17,202 nt of DNA. Source: CADEEV01 sp964442185. GTDB lineage: Bacteria > Acidobacteriota > Vicinamibacteria > Fen-336. Shown here one piece after another: positions 9,230 to 16,986 of the stretch. The stretch spans positions 1 to 17,202 of the forward strand of contig CAYTWT010000041.1 in assembly GCA_964442185.1 (NCBI GenBank), in the 5' to 3' direction. The position numbers were made by a program, and so were the translations under genes. The notes under the pieces were generated by a model that saw only the letters and a program-made list of their open reading frames with translations, was not told the origin of the DNA and did not search any database. The first letter of the stretch is position 1. Each line of letters opens with the position of its first letter.

Positions 9230-10549
9230 ATGGCTTTTCAAGCGCTCACCGATCGCGAACGATCGGACATCCACGCGGGTGCGCTGCGGGTGCTCGAGGA
9301 GGTCGGTCTGCTGGCCCCAAAGACGCTCGCCGACACGCTTCGCGAGCGCGGCCTCGGCACGGGCGACGCCGGGGACCGGCTGCGGCTATCGCGGGCCTCG
9401 GTCGAGGCCGCTCTCGCCCGCGCGCCTGGCACGCTGCGCCTGGGAGCCCGAGGCGCGGGTCGCGAGACGATCCTGGACGGCCGGCGCTCTCACGCGGCCA
9501 CCGACGGCTGCGGCGCGAAGGTGGTCGATCTCGACAGCGGCCAAGTCAGGCCCTCGGTGCTGGCCGACGTCGCTCGCAGCGCGCGGCTCACCGACGCGCT
9601 CGCGGAGTTCGACGTTTACTGGATGATGGTGAGCGCGCAGGACGTGCCGCGCGATGCGCGCGTCCCGCTCGAGTACCTGACCGCGCTGCGCAACACCGTC
9701 AAGCACGTCCAGATGATCGACGTCGCCCGCCGCGAGGAAGCGGAGCAGCTGGTGCGCATGGCCCGCCTGCTGAACGACCAGGGCATCGTGAACGGCCCGC
9801 CCGTCTCGGCCCTGATCAGCGTCGTCTCGCCGCTCCGGTTCGATCCCGACGGGACCGAAGCGGCCCTGACGCTCGCCGCCGCGGGCCTGCCGGTCGTGTG
9901 CTGCAGCATGCCGATCGCAAGCGTCACGGCGCCCGCAACGGCTGCCGGCAACTTGCTGCTCGCGCATGCGGAGGCGCTGGCCTTCATCACGATCATCCAG
10001 ACGCTGCACCCAGGCGCGCCGGTCATCTACTGCTCTTTCGCATCCTTCGCCGACCCTCGCACGGGCGCCACGAACTATGACGATCCACGCACCACGTGGA
10101 CCGCGGCGGCGGCGGCGGAGCTCGGTCGCAGCCTGAAGGTCCCGTGCTTCTCGAGCGGCGGTCTGCTGGCCATGCTGGCGAAGCCCGACCTGCTCAGCGG
10201 CGGAGGCCTGATCGAAACCTCGACGATCCTCTGCTACGAGCAGATGGTCATCGACCACGAGGCGCTGCGCGATTGCCGCCTGGCCGCCGCTGCGCAGGAA
10301 GTGAGCGCCGAGACGCTCGCCGAGGATGTCATCCGAGCGGTCGGGCCAGGGGGCCACTTCCTCGCGCAGAGGCACAGCGTGAGGCACATGAAGGAGTTCG
10401 TCGTCACGAAGTTCACCGGCGATCGGGAGCGCGCGAAAAAGGAGGCGCTTCGGCTGATCCAGAGCCACGCGGTCGAGCCTTTGCCGCCGGCCGTGGACGC
10501 GGCCCTCGAGCAGATCGCTTCGGCGACGTCGAGCGCCGCCGCGCGCTGA
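9230..10549 (+). CDS. MttB-family methyltransferase 2, shortened and divergent
   Basis: Second member of the trimethylamine methyltransferase family in this operon, 439 residues and without pyrrolysine. It aligns with methyltransferase 1 by eye: PSVLADVARSARLTDAL at 108-124, DVYWMMVSAQDVP at 128-140, SMPIASVTAPATAAG at 226-240 and EQMVIDHE at 337-344. It lacks about 19 residues between GVP/KVP and the ALAG/MLAK region, where gene 1 has SDAKSPGPQAAWE. It also lacks the RGSYDAW segment near the C-terminus. The start ATG 9230 is fixed by AGGAGG at 9217-9222, which overlaps the stop of the corrinoid gene; a longer open frame reaching back to 8834 only overlaps the corrinoid gene in another frame. 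It could be a methyltransferase for another substrate, a partner subunit or a non-catalytic paralogue. The reading frame is intact. Confidence 0.88.
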   Translation: MAFQALTDRERSDIHAGALRVLEEVGLLAPKTLADTLRERGLGTGDAGDRLRLSRASVEAALARAPGTLRLGARGAGRETILDGRRSHAATDGCGAKVVDLDSGQVRPSVLADVARSARLTDALAEFDVYWMMVSAQDVPRDARVPLEYLTALRNTVKHVQMIDVARREEAEQLVRMARLLNDQGIVNGPPVSALISVVSPLRFDPDGTEAALTLAAAGLPVVCCSMPIASVTAPATAAGNLLLAHAEALAFITIIQTLHPGAPVIYCSFASFADPRTGATNYDDPRTTWTAAAAAELGRSLKVPCFSSGGLLAMLAKPDLLSGGGLIETSTILCYEQMVIDHEALRDCRLAAAAQEVSAETLAEDVIRAVGPGGHFLAQRHSVRHMKEFVVTKFTGDRERAKKEALRLIQSHAVEPLPPAVDAALEQIASATSSAAAR

Positions 10550-11232
10550 TGGCGGAAACGCCGATCCAAGTCCTGGAACGCGTCCCCTTCAGCTTGGAGA
10601 TGCGCGAGGTGGTGCGCCTGCTCGGTTACGTGCCGGGCCGAAGGCCGCCGACGCCGCCGGTCGCGGCGCGCATCCAGGAGATGGTCGCGGAGTCGCGGGG
10701 CCTGGTCGAGGCGCGCGGCTGCTACGCGATCAAGACCTTGGCCGAGGCTCCCGGCTCGGGACCCTTTCGCGGCGCCGAGAGGATCGCCTTCAGCGTCACC
10801 ACGATCGGACGTGGCATCGAGGAGCGCGTGGCCGAGCTTTCGGCCAAGGGCGAGACGCTGCGCGCTTTGGTCCTCGACGCGATCGGCTCCGCCAGCGTCG
10901 AGGCCGTCACCGACGTCGTGAACGCCGAGATCTGCAAGCGCGTCGGCCAGGCGGGCGTCTACACCAACCGCCGGATCAGCCCGGGTTATCGCAGCTGGCC
11001 CATCGAGGGCCAGGCCGAGATCTTCGCGCTGCTGCCGAGCCGGCTGTCCGGCGTGACCCTGAAGCCGACCTTCTTCATGGAGCCGCGCAAGTCCGTGTCA
11101 GCCGCGATCAGCATCGGCCGGCAGGTGCCCCATTCGAAGTACGTCTCGATTTGCGCTTACTGCAACCTGCGGGACTGCGCCTTCAGGCGCGCTCCGGATC
11201 CCGACCACCCGGAGCCGACGCCCCACGGCTGA
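10549..11232 (+). CDS. Stand-alone MetH-type corrinoid reactivation (activation domain) protein
   Basis: Resembles the C-terminal AdoMet-binding activation domain of B12-dependent methionine synthase (MetH), here a separate 227-residue protein. In MetH this domain repairs inactive cob(II)alamin by reductive methylation with S-adenosylmethionine. Its signature RISPGYRSWPIEGQ is at 142-155, where Arg and Gly-Tyr recall the AdoMet-binding R-x-x-x-G-Y motif. GVTLKPTFFMEPRKSVSAAISIG at about 168-190 is the second conserved strand-loop. The C-terminus has cysteines 202, 205 and 210 (CAYCNLRDC), possibly a metal or iron-sulfur site. The ATG at 10549 shares its A with the TGA of methyltransferase 2, so translation is coupled. 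The context points to rescue of the operon's corrinoid protein; this is inference. The usual repair enzyme for MttB systems is the ATP-dependent RamA type, which is absent here. Confidence 0.82.
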   Translation: MAETPIQVLERVPFSLEMREVVRLLGYVPGRRPPTPPVAARIQEMVAESRGLVEARGCYAIKTLAEAPGSGPFRGAERIAFSVTTIGRGIEERVAELSAKGETLRALVLDAIGSASVEAVTDVVNAEICKRVGQAGVYTNRRISPGYRSWPIEGQAEIFALLPSRLSGVTLKPTFFMEPRKSVSAAISIGRQVPHSKYVSICAYCNLRDCAFRRAPDPDHPEPTPHG

Positions 11233-11354
11233 GCAGTCCCTGTTCTTCTGCCATCACCCTGATCGGGCTCCCCGTCAGGTGTTCTTCCCGTTACACACCG
11301 GGGACTCGTTCTTGGGCTGCGCGGCCCTGACACGTGACACGGCACGGCCGAGGC
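11233..11354. other. Tail-to-tail intergenic region with hairpin and short repeats
   Basis: This 122-bp gap separates the reactivation gene (plus) from the AlgH-like gene (minus). It holds a bulged hairpin at 11255-11281 that pairs CGGG with CCCG, CTGA with TCAG and CAC with GTG around a CTC loop. There is also a tandem TGACACG repeat at 11328-11341 and three scattered GTTCTT hexamers (11242, 11281, 11308). No open frame or RNA gene is recognised. Confidence 0.4.
11255..11286 (+). terminator. Possible terminator of the methyltransferase operon
   Basis: An imperfect GC-rich hairpin, with arms at about 11255-11267 and 11271-11281, lies 22 bp after the last stop codon of the operon. It is followed by GTTCTTCCCGTT, not a true T-run, so it may be a weak or Rho-assisted terminator or an mRNA-stabilising hairpin. 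Confidence 0.35.
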
Positions 11355-11915
11355 CTAGTGCTTGCGGCCAGAGGGGCTGGTGAGCAGGGCCGGGTTGATG
11401 CCCAGGCGCTCGAAGCAGCGCCGCCAAAGGTCGTCCACGCAAGATGCGAAGGCCAGGTCCTGGTCGTTGGGAAGGGCCAACCAGGCACCCTCCTGCATCT
11501 CGCGCTCGAGTTGGCCGGGACCCCAGCCCGCGTAGCCGAACACGAGCCGGCCCCGCACGAGCCCCGAGCCTGGCGCTCGCGAGAAGAGTGGTGAGAGGAC
11601 GTCGGCGGACCTCGACAGCCAGAGGCCCGGCGCCACCTCGGTCGACTCCACGCCGTCGACGGCTTCGGAGAAGAGCCCCAGCAGCGTGTCCGTGGGGACC
11701 GGCCCGCCCACGTGCAGGGGCGTTTCGGCGTGGACCCGTTCGCGAAGCGCCGCGCCGAGCATCTCTCGCGCAGGCCTATCGTGCAGCCGGTTGATGACCC
11801 AGCCCAGAGCCCCCTGCTCGCCGTGGCGGCCCATCAGCACGACCGTCTGCGCGAAGTTGGGGTCGCGCAGCGCCGGGGTCGCGATCAGCAGGTAGGGTGG
11901 GCCGAGCGTCTCCAT
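11355..11915 (-). CDS. YqgE/AlgH family protein
   Basis: Conserved protein of the UPF0301 (YqgE/AlgH, DUF179) family. Its biochemical role is not established; AlgH was named for an effect on alginate regulation in Pseudomonas. The N-terminal block METLGPPYLLIATPALRDPN is followed by FAQTVVLMGRHGEQGALGWV, the family's opening. LHVGGPVPTD near 66-75 and VFGYAGWGPGQLEREMQEGAW near 124-144 are its core motifs. The ATG at 11915 gives 186 residues, the usual length. The frame stays open to a TTG at 12011, which would add 32 residues of non-conserved sequence, so that start was rejected. No strong Shine-Dalgarno is seen before 11915. It lies downstream of the GlsB-like gene on the same strand, with a strong hairpin between them, so a shared transcript is doubtful. 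Confidence 0.9.
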   Translation of the reverse strand: METLGPPYLLIATPALRDPNFAQTVVLMGRHGEQGALGWVINRLHDRPAREMLGAALRERVHAETPLHVGGPVPTDTLLGLFSEAVDGVESTEVAPGLWLSRSADVLSPLFSRAPGSGLVRGRLVFGYAGWGPGQLEREMQEGAWLALPNDQDLAFASCVDDLWRRCFERLGINPALLTSPSGRKH

Positions 11916-12018
11916 CACGAGCAGCTTAGCGCACTGCCCGGCCGGGCTGCGCCGGAACTCCACCGCCGGGGTGGGCACCAGCTCCAGACCACGTAGCTTG
12001 TGGGTCGCCAAGACGCCT

Positions 12019-12037
12019 CCGCCACCAGGGGTGGCGG
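12019..12037 (-). terminator. Strong hairpin after the glsB-like gene
   Basis: A perfect 8-bp stem CCGCCACC/GGTGGCGG with a 3-nt loop begins 10 bp past the stop of the GlsB-like gene on the minus strand. The downstream sequence AGGCGTCTTGG has no clear T-run. It may end or attenuate the glsB transcript before the AlgH-like gene. Confidence 0.45.
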
Positions 12038-12046
12038 GGCGTGCAG

Positions 12047-12295
12047 CTACTTGAAGATCTTGAGCGCCTTCAGGATGGCGATCAGCACGACCGCCCCGAT
12101 GATCGACACGATCCAGCTACCGAGTGTACCCGCCAGGCCGAGGCCGAGTACGCCGAAAAGCCAGCCTCCCAGCACGGAGCCCACGATGCCCACCAGAATG
12201 TTGGCGACGAGTCCCATCTGGGCGTTCGTTTTCATGAAGATGCTGGCGAGCCAACCGACGATGCCGCCGATGACCAGCGTGATGATCAGGCCCAT
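12047..12295 (-). CDS. GlsB/YeaQ/YmgE family small membrane protein
   Basis: Small integral membrane protein of the transglycosylase-associated (GlsB/YeaQ/YmgE) family, often linked to stress or stationary phase; the molecular function is not established. Its 82 residues form three hydrophobic glycine-rich helices, at about 2-20 (GLIITLVIGGIVGWLASIF), 27-53 and 57-76. The MGLIITLVIGGIVGWLAS opening and the NILVGIVGSVLGGWLFG block at 32-48 are characteristic. The start ATG 12295 is supported by AAGGAGG ending 7 nt upstream. It diverges from gap, with about 155 bp between them. Confidence 0.92.
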   Translation of the reverse strand: MGLIITLVIGGIVGWLASIFMKTNAQMGLVANILVGIVGSVLGGWLFGVLGLGLAGTLGSWIVSIIGAVVLIAILKALKIFK

Positions 12296-12389
12296 GGCTT
12301 GTCCTCCTTCGTTTCACGGAAGTGTGGCGAACGGCAAGAGGTATATCAGGCCCAGAGGGCCGGCGCCAATCGCGGCGAGCATGCCGTCC

Positions 12390-12419
12390 TTGACGCTCTC
12401 GCGCGGCCTCAGCTACAGT
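12390..12419 (+). promoter_or_regulatory. Probable sigma-70 promoter of gap-pgk-tpiA
   Basis: TTGACG at 12390-12395 (five of six matches) and TACAGT at 12414-12419 (four of six) are separated by 18 bp. Transcription would start near 12426, leaving a short leader before the GAAGGGG Shine-Dalgarno (12437-12443) and the gap ATG at 12451. No other promoter-like pair as good was found in the 155-bp gap from 12296 to 12450. Confidence 0.5.
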
Positions 12420-12450
12420 ACCGACGCTCATTCAACGAAGGGGAACCGCG

Positions 12451-13461
12451 ATGGCTATCCGTGTCGGCATCAACGGCTTCGGGCGCATCGGCCGCAACAT
12501 CCTGCGCGCCTCGCTGCACGACAAGGGAATCGATTTCGTGGCGGTGAACGACATCACCGACGCGCCGACGCTCGCCCACCTGCTGAAGTACGACTCGATC
12601 CTCGGCAACCTCCCCGACGAGGTGAAGGCCGCCCCCGACGAGATCCAGGTCGCCGGCCGCAAGATCAAGGTCCTCGCGATGAAGGATCCGGCGCAACTGC
12701 CCTGGAAGGCGCTCGATGTCGAGTACGTGATCGAGTCCACGGGCCTCTTCACCGACGCCGACAAGGCCAAGGCGCACATCACGGCCGGCGCCAAGAAGGT
12801 GATCATCTCGGCCCCGGCCAAGGGCGAGGACATCACGATCGTGCTCGGCGTCAACGAGGACAAATACGACCCCAAGAAGGACTTCGTGATCTCGAACGCC
12901 TCGTGCACGACGAACTGCCTGGCGCCGGTGGCCAAGGTGCTGAACGACGTGTTCGGGATCGTCAAGGGCCAGATGACCACGATCCACAGCTACACGAACG
13001 ACCAGAAGATCCTGGACCTGCCGCACAAGGACCTGCGCCGCGCGCGCGCGGCGGCGCTGTCGATGATCCCCACCTCGACCGGCGCGGCCAAGGCGATCTA
13101 CCTCGCGATCCCCGAGCTGAAGGGCAAGCTGGACGGTGTCGCGATCCGCGTGCCCACGCCCAACGTCTCGATCGTCGACCTGACGACGCAGCTGGCCAAG
13201 CCGGCGACGGCCGAGGAGATCAACGCCGCGCTCAGGAAAGCGGCGAGCGGTCCGATGCAGGGCGTGCTCGACGTCACCGACGAGGAGCTGGTCTCGATCG
13301 ACTTCCGCGGCAACCCGCACTCCTCGATCGTGGACGCCGGGCTCACGAAGGTGGTGGACGGCACGCTCGCCAAGGTCTTCGCCTGGTACGACAACGAGTG
13401 GGGTTTCTCGAACCGCGTCCGCGACCTGATTCATTTCCTGGCCAAGCGCGACCACGCCTAG
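12451..13461 (+). CDS. gap: Type I glyceraldehyde-3-phosphate dehydrogenase
   Basis: Phosphorylating GAPDH that converts glyceraldehyde 3-phosphate, NAD+ and phosphate into 1,3-bisphosphoglycerate in the cytoplasm. The Rossmann motif INGFGRIGRN is at 7-16. VNDITD at 32-37 has Asp34, the residue that favours NAD+ over NADP+. The active site SNASCTTNCLAP carries the nucleophile Cys152, with the base His179 in TTIHSYTNDQ. WYDNEWGFSNR is near the C-terminus. The 336-residue length is standard. A GAAGGGG Shine-Dalgarno supports ATG 12451. It is the first gene of a gap-pgk-tpiA operon. Confidence 0.97.
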   Translation: MAIRVGINGFGRIGRNILRASLHDKGIDFVAVNDITDAPTLAHLLKYDSILGNLPDEVKAAPDEIQVAGRKIKVLAMKDPAQLPWKALDVEYVIESTGLFTDADKAKAHITAGAKKVIISAPAKGEDITIVLGVNEDKYDPKKDFVISNASCTTNCLAPVAKVLNDVFGIVKGQMTTIHSYTNDQKILDLPHKDLRRARAAALSMIPTSTGAAKAIYLAIPELKGKLDGVAIRVPTPNVSIVDLTTQLAKPATAEEINAALRKAASGPMQGVLDVTDEELVSIDFRGNPHSSIVDAGLTKVVDGTLAKVFAWYDNEWGFSNRVRDLIHFLAKRDHA

Positions 13462-13470
13462 AGGTCTTCC

Positions 13471-14655
<1,185 letters not shown>

Positions 14656-14660
14656 AGCCG

Positions 14661-15419
14661 ATGCGCAAGCCGGTCCTTGCAGGCAACTGGAAGATGTACA
14701 AGACGATCGCCGAGGCCCTCGCGCTCGTCGGCGAGCTTCGCGCCAGCCTCGAGGCGACGCCGGTCTCGCGCGAGGTCATCGTCGCGCCGCCCTTCACGGC
14801 TCTCGCGGCGGTGGCCCAAGCGCTGCGCGGCAGCGGGATTCAGGTCGCGGGCCAGACGATGCATTTCGAAAGGGAGGGCGCCTTCACCGGCGAGATCTCC
14901 CCGGCGATGCTGAAGGACGCAGGCGCGAGCCACGTGATCCTCGGCCACTCGGAACGGCGCCAGCTTTTCGGCGAGACCGACGACGGCGTCGGCAAGAAGG
15001 CGCGCGGGGCCTTCGACCACGGCCTCACGCCGATCGTCTGCGTGGGTGAGACGCTGGCCGAACGCGAGGCCGGCCGCATGCTCGAGGTGATCGAGCGCCA
15101 GCTCGAGCGCGGCCTGCGAGCGCTCTCGCCCGACGAGGCGGCGGTGGCAATCGTCGCGTACGAGCCGGTCTGGGCCATCGGCACCGGCAAGACGGCGACG
15201 CCGGCGCAGGCGCAGGAAGTCCACGCCTTCATTCGCAAGCACGTGTCCGGCTCGCACGGCGCGCCGGTCGCGGCGGCGCTGCGGATCCTCTACGGCGGCA
15301 GCGTCAAGCCCGACAACATCGACGGCCTGATGGCCGAGTCCGACATCGACGGCGCGCTCGTCGGCGGCGCCTGCCTCAAGCCCGAGTCCTTCCTCCGCAT
15401 CGTACGGTTCAGCGTCTAG
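14661..15419 (+). CDS. tpiA: Triose-phosphate isomerase
   Basis: Interconverts dihydroxyacetone phosphate and glyceraldehyde 3-phosphate. All catalytic elements are present: Lys11 in AGNWKMYK, His96 in GHSERR, Glu168 in AYEPVWAIGTG with the flexible loop right after it, and the phosphate loop YGGSV at 211-215. The 252-residue length is standard. The ATG at 14661 yields the canonical MRKPVLAGNWKM start; a GTG at 14637 in the same frame lies inside pgk and adds non-conserved residues. It is the last gene of the gap-pgk-tpiA operon. The secG gene that often follows tpiA is absent; a convergent anti-sigma gene follows instead. Confidence 0.97.
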   Translation: MRKPVLAGNWKMYKTIAEALALVGELRASLEATPVSREVIVAPPFTALAAVAQALRGSGIQVAGQTMHFEREGAFTGEISPAMLKDAGASHVILGHSERRQLFGETDDGVGKKARGAFDHGLTPIVCVGETLAEREAGRMLEVIERQLERGLRALSPDEAAVAIVAYEPVWAIGTGKTATPAQAQEVHAFIRKHVSGSHGAPVAAALRILYGGSVKPDNIDGLMAESDIDGALVGGACLKPESFLRIVRFSV

Positions 15420-15483
15420 CTCGGTGCCGGGAGGCGTGTAGGGGCGACGGAATCGCGGACGAGGACTCGGGCCTGCCGCTGCA

Positions 15484-15505
15484 GCCCGACTGGGTGGGGT
15501 CGGGC
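15484..15505. terminator. Hairpin between convergent tpiA and anti-sigma genes
   Basis: A perfect 7-bp stem GCCCGAC/GTCGGGC encloses an 8-nt G-rich loop, 64 bp after the tpiA stop and 4 bp before the end of the anti-sigma gene. There is no T-run on either strand. It may end both transcripts with Rho. The rest of the gap 15420-15509 shows nothing else. Confidence 0.35.
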
Positions 15506-15509
15506 CGCC

Positions 15510-16319
15510 TCAGGCCGGCTTCATCGCCTTGGCGAAGGCGAGAGCCACGACCTGCTCGGGTGGCAGCGTTCCCGCGAGCACGCAGATCACGGGGCCTTCC
15601 TGCCAGAAGACGATCGTTCGCGCGCCTTCGTGGAACACGTGGAACCGGAACCCGTCGTGCTCACGCACGTCGGGGGTCGACGGGATCTCGTCCAGGCGGC
15701 CGGCGTACATCCGGCACACGAGCCGGTCCCCCGCGGCGTTGCGGTAGACGTAGAGGACGCCCGGGTGCCCGCCGAGGGCCTGCACGCGGCCGCCCTCGAG
15801 GCTGAAGCCCATCATGCCGAGGTCGAAGACGCGAACCGGGAAGCCGAGGCCGCGCGCGGCGAAGAACCGCTCGAGCTCAGCGGTGTCCGCCGCCACCACC
15901 TCGAGAAGGACGGCTCCGCTCGCGATCGCTTCGTAGTCTCGTGCCACCTGGGCCGGCAACTCTGGCGAGCGGGCGAGGCGGGTGGCCAGGATGGCCGCGG
16001 TCAGTATCGCGGCCACGGCCAGGGCGGGAACGAGCCACCGCCGCGTGGAGGTCCGGCCGCGATCTCGCGGGACGCCGGCACGCGCGAGGTCTTCCCGGTC
16101 GAGGGCCGCGAGCACGTCGCGCTCGAGGCCGGCCGGGAGCTCCCTTTGGGAGCGGGTCGAGCGCCCCGCGGCCCGCGCGTCATCGATGCGATGCCGCGCG
16201 GCGCGGCAATCGGGGCACACGGCGACGTGCGCCTCCACCTCGGCGCGGCGCGCGCCGTCGAGCCTGCCGTCCAGCAGATCCTGAAGGACTTCTTCTTCGT
16301 AATGGGAACCGGTCGTCAT
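15510..16319 (-). CDS. Membrane anti-sigma factor with zinc-finger (ZAS/zf-HC2) domain
   Basis: Predicted single-pass inner-membrane anti-sigma factor (RsiW-like, COG5662) that holds the adjacent ECF sigma factor inactive. The cytoplasmic N-terminus carries the ZAS motif His31-x3-Cys35-x2-Cys38 (HVAVCPDC). Arg/Pro-rich linker residues follow, then one transmembrane helix at about 95-113 (WLVPALAVAAILTAAILAT). A periplasmic sensor domain of about 150 residues includes GMMGFSLEGGRVQALGGHPG and LYVYRN, like other COG5662 proteins. The 269-residue length fits. The ATG overlaps the sigma stop as ATGA, the usual coupled sigma/anti-sigma order. The signal sensed is not visible; two extra cysteines in the sensor domain (in VCRM and VICV) could matter. 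Confidence 0.9.
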   Translation of the reverse strand: MTTGSHYEEEVLQDLLDGRLDGARRAEVEAHVAVCPDCRAARHRIDDARAAGRSTRSQRELPAGLERDVLAALDREDLARAGVPRDRGRTSTRRWLVPALAVAAILTAAILATRLARSPELPAQVARDYEAIASGAVLLEVVAADTAELERFFAARGLGFPVRVFDLGMMGFSLEGGRVQALGGHPGVLYVYRNAAGDRLVCRMYAGRLDEIPSTPDVREHDGFRFHVFHEGARTIVFWQEGPVICVLAGTLPPEQVVALAFAKAMKPA

Positions 16320-16888
16320 GACGTCTCCGTCTTGCGGGCGCCGTGCCCGCGGCCTCGCGCGTAGTCCTCGAGCACCGCGCCCAGGAGCCGCCGCGCCCGG
16401 AAGAGCCGCGAGCGGACCGTGCCCACCGGGCAGTCGAGGGCGGCCGCGGCCTCTTCGTACGTGAGCTCCTCGACGTCGACCAAGAGGACCGCTTGGCGGA
16501 ACGCCTCGGGCAGCTCGGCCAGAGCCGCCTCCACCTCAGGCGCCGCCCAGCTCGACGGCCGCCACGGGTCGGCCTCGGTCCTCTCCTCCGGAGCGGCGAA
16601 ATGCCGTGGGTAGCGCACTTCCATCTCGTCGATGGACACCTCCGCGGGCGCCCTTCGATCGCGCCGATAGCGGTTCACGAACACCGAGTACAGGACCTTC
16701 AACAACCAGGCGCGCGCGTAGGTTCCCGGGGTGTAGGTGTCGAAGGCCTGGTAGGCCCGCAGGAATGTCTCCTGGGCGAGGTCGCGAGCCTCCTCCTCGT
16801 GCCGCGCCAGCCGCCAAGCGTGATTGTAGACGGCCTTCAGGTGCGGGAGCGCTTCGGCCTCGAAGCGTTTCCGGCGGCTGTCGTCCAC
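16316..16888 (-). CDS. ECF-type sigma-70 family RNA polymerase sigma factor
   Basis: Extracytoplasmic-function sigma factor. Region 2 spans about residues 8-75 of the 190-residue product and includes DLAQETFLRAYQAFDTYTPG and ARAWLLKVLYSVFVNRYRRD, the core-binding and -10 recognition parts. Region 4 lies near 120-175 with LPEAFRQAVLLVDVEELTYE and the helix-turn-helix AAAALDCPVGTVRSRLFRAR. The start is ambiguous. GTG at 16888 gives MDDSRRKRFEAEALPHLKAV, close to the normal ECF beginning, and lies 7 nt after a TACAAT -10 element. A TTG at 16984 in frame would add 32 residues that look like promoter DNA and was not chosen. It overlaps its anti-sigma gene by 4 bp. Confidence 0.9.
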   Translation of the reverse strand: MDDSRRKRFEAEALPHLKAVYNHAWRLARHEEEARDLAQETFLRAYQAFDTYTPGTYARAWLLKVLYSVFVNRYRRDRRAPAEVSIDEMEVRYPRHFAAPEERTEADPWRPSSWAAPEVEAALAELPEAFRQAVLLVDVEELTYEEAAAALDCPVGTVRSRLFRARRLLGAVLEDYARGRGHGARKTETS

Positions 16889-16900
16889 ATCCCGATTGTA
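16888..16900 (-). promoter_or_regulatory. Probable -10 element of the sigma operon, leaderless start
   Basis: The minus strand reads TACAAT at 16900-16895, five of six matches to the -10 consensus. A start site 7 nt further on falls at 16888, the first base of the proposed GTG start codon, so the message may be leaderless. No good -35 element is seen at the right distance. Inferred from sequence only. Confidence 0.35.
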
Positions 16901-16925
16901 ACCAGATGTCGCCGCGAGCCACTCG

Positions 16926-16954
16926 GGAACTTTTCGAGCCGGGTTCTTGTTCAG
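16926..16954 (+). promoter_or_regulatory. ECF-type promoter upstream of the ScyD/ScyE-like gene
   Basis: GGAACTT at 16926-16932 matches the classic ECF -35 element. With 16-bp spacing, GTTCAG at 16949-16954 would be a -10 region. This would start transcription near 16960, about 27 nt before the ATG at 16987. The sigma gene is adjacent and divergent, so the neighbouring ECF factor is the natural candidate to read it. The -35 motif is clear; the -10 is weak. Confidence 0.5.
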
Positions 16955-16968
16955 GGAAGACGAACCCG
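16940..16968. repeat. Inverted repeat CGGGTTC-N15-GAACCCG
   Basis: Seven-base perfect arms lie at 16940-16946 and 16962-16968. The repeat spans the presumed -10 and start site of the ScyD/ScyE-like gene and is upstream of the sigma start. It could be a regulator site or form a hairpin in the leader. Confidence 0.5.
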
Positions 16969-16986
16969 TTTCCAAGAGGTGCAAGG

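Noticed and set aside
7112..10549. Pyrrolysine (amber readthrough) in the MttB-family genes
   Set aside because: Both frames are continuous to their stops at full family length with no internal TAG, and no pyl genes are in the window.
11328..11341. Tandem TGACACG repeat as a CRISPR or attachment site
   Set aside because: Only two 7-bp copies exist, with no spacers, integrase gene or tRNA nearby.
12296..12450. A riboswitch or small RNA ahead of gap
   Set aside because: No conserved riboswitch core or stable structure with a T-run was recognised; the promoter at 12390-12419 leaves only about 25 nt of leader.
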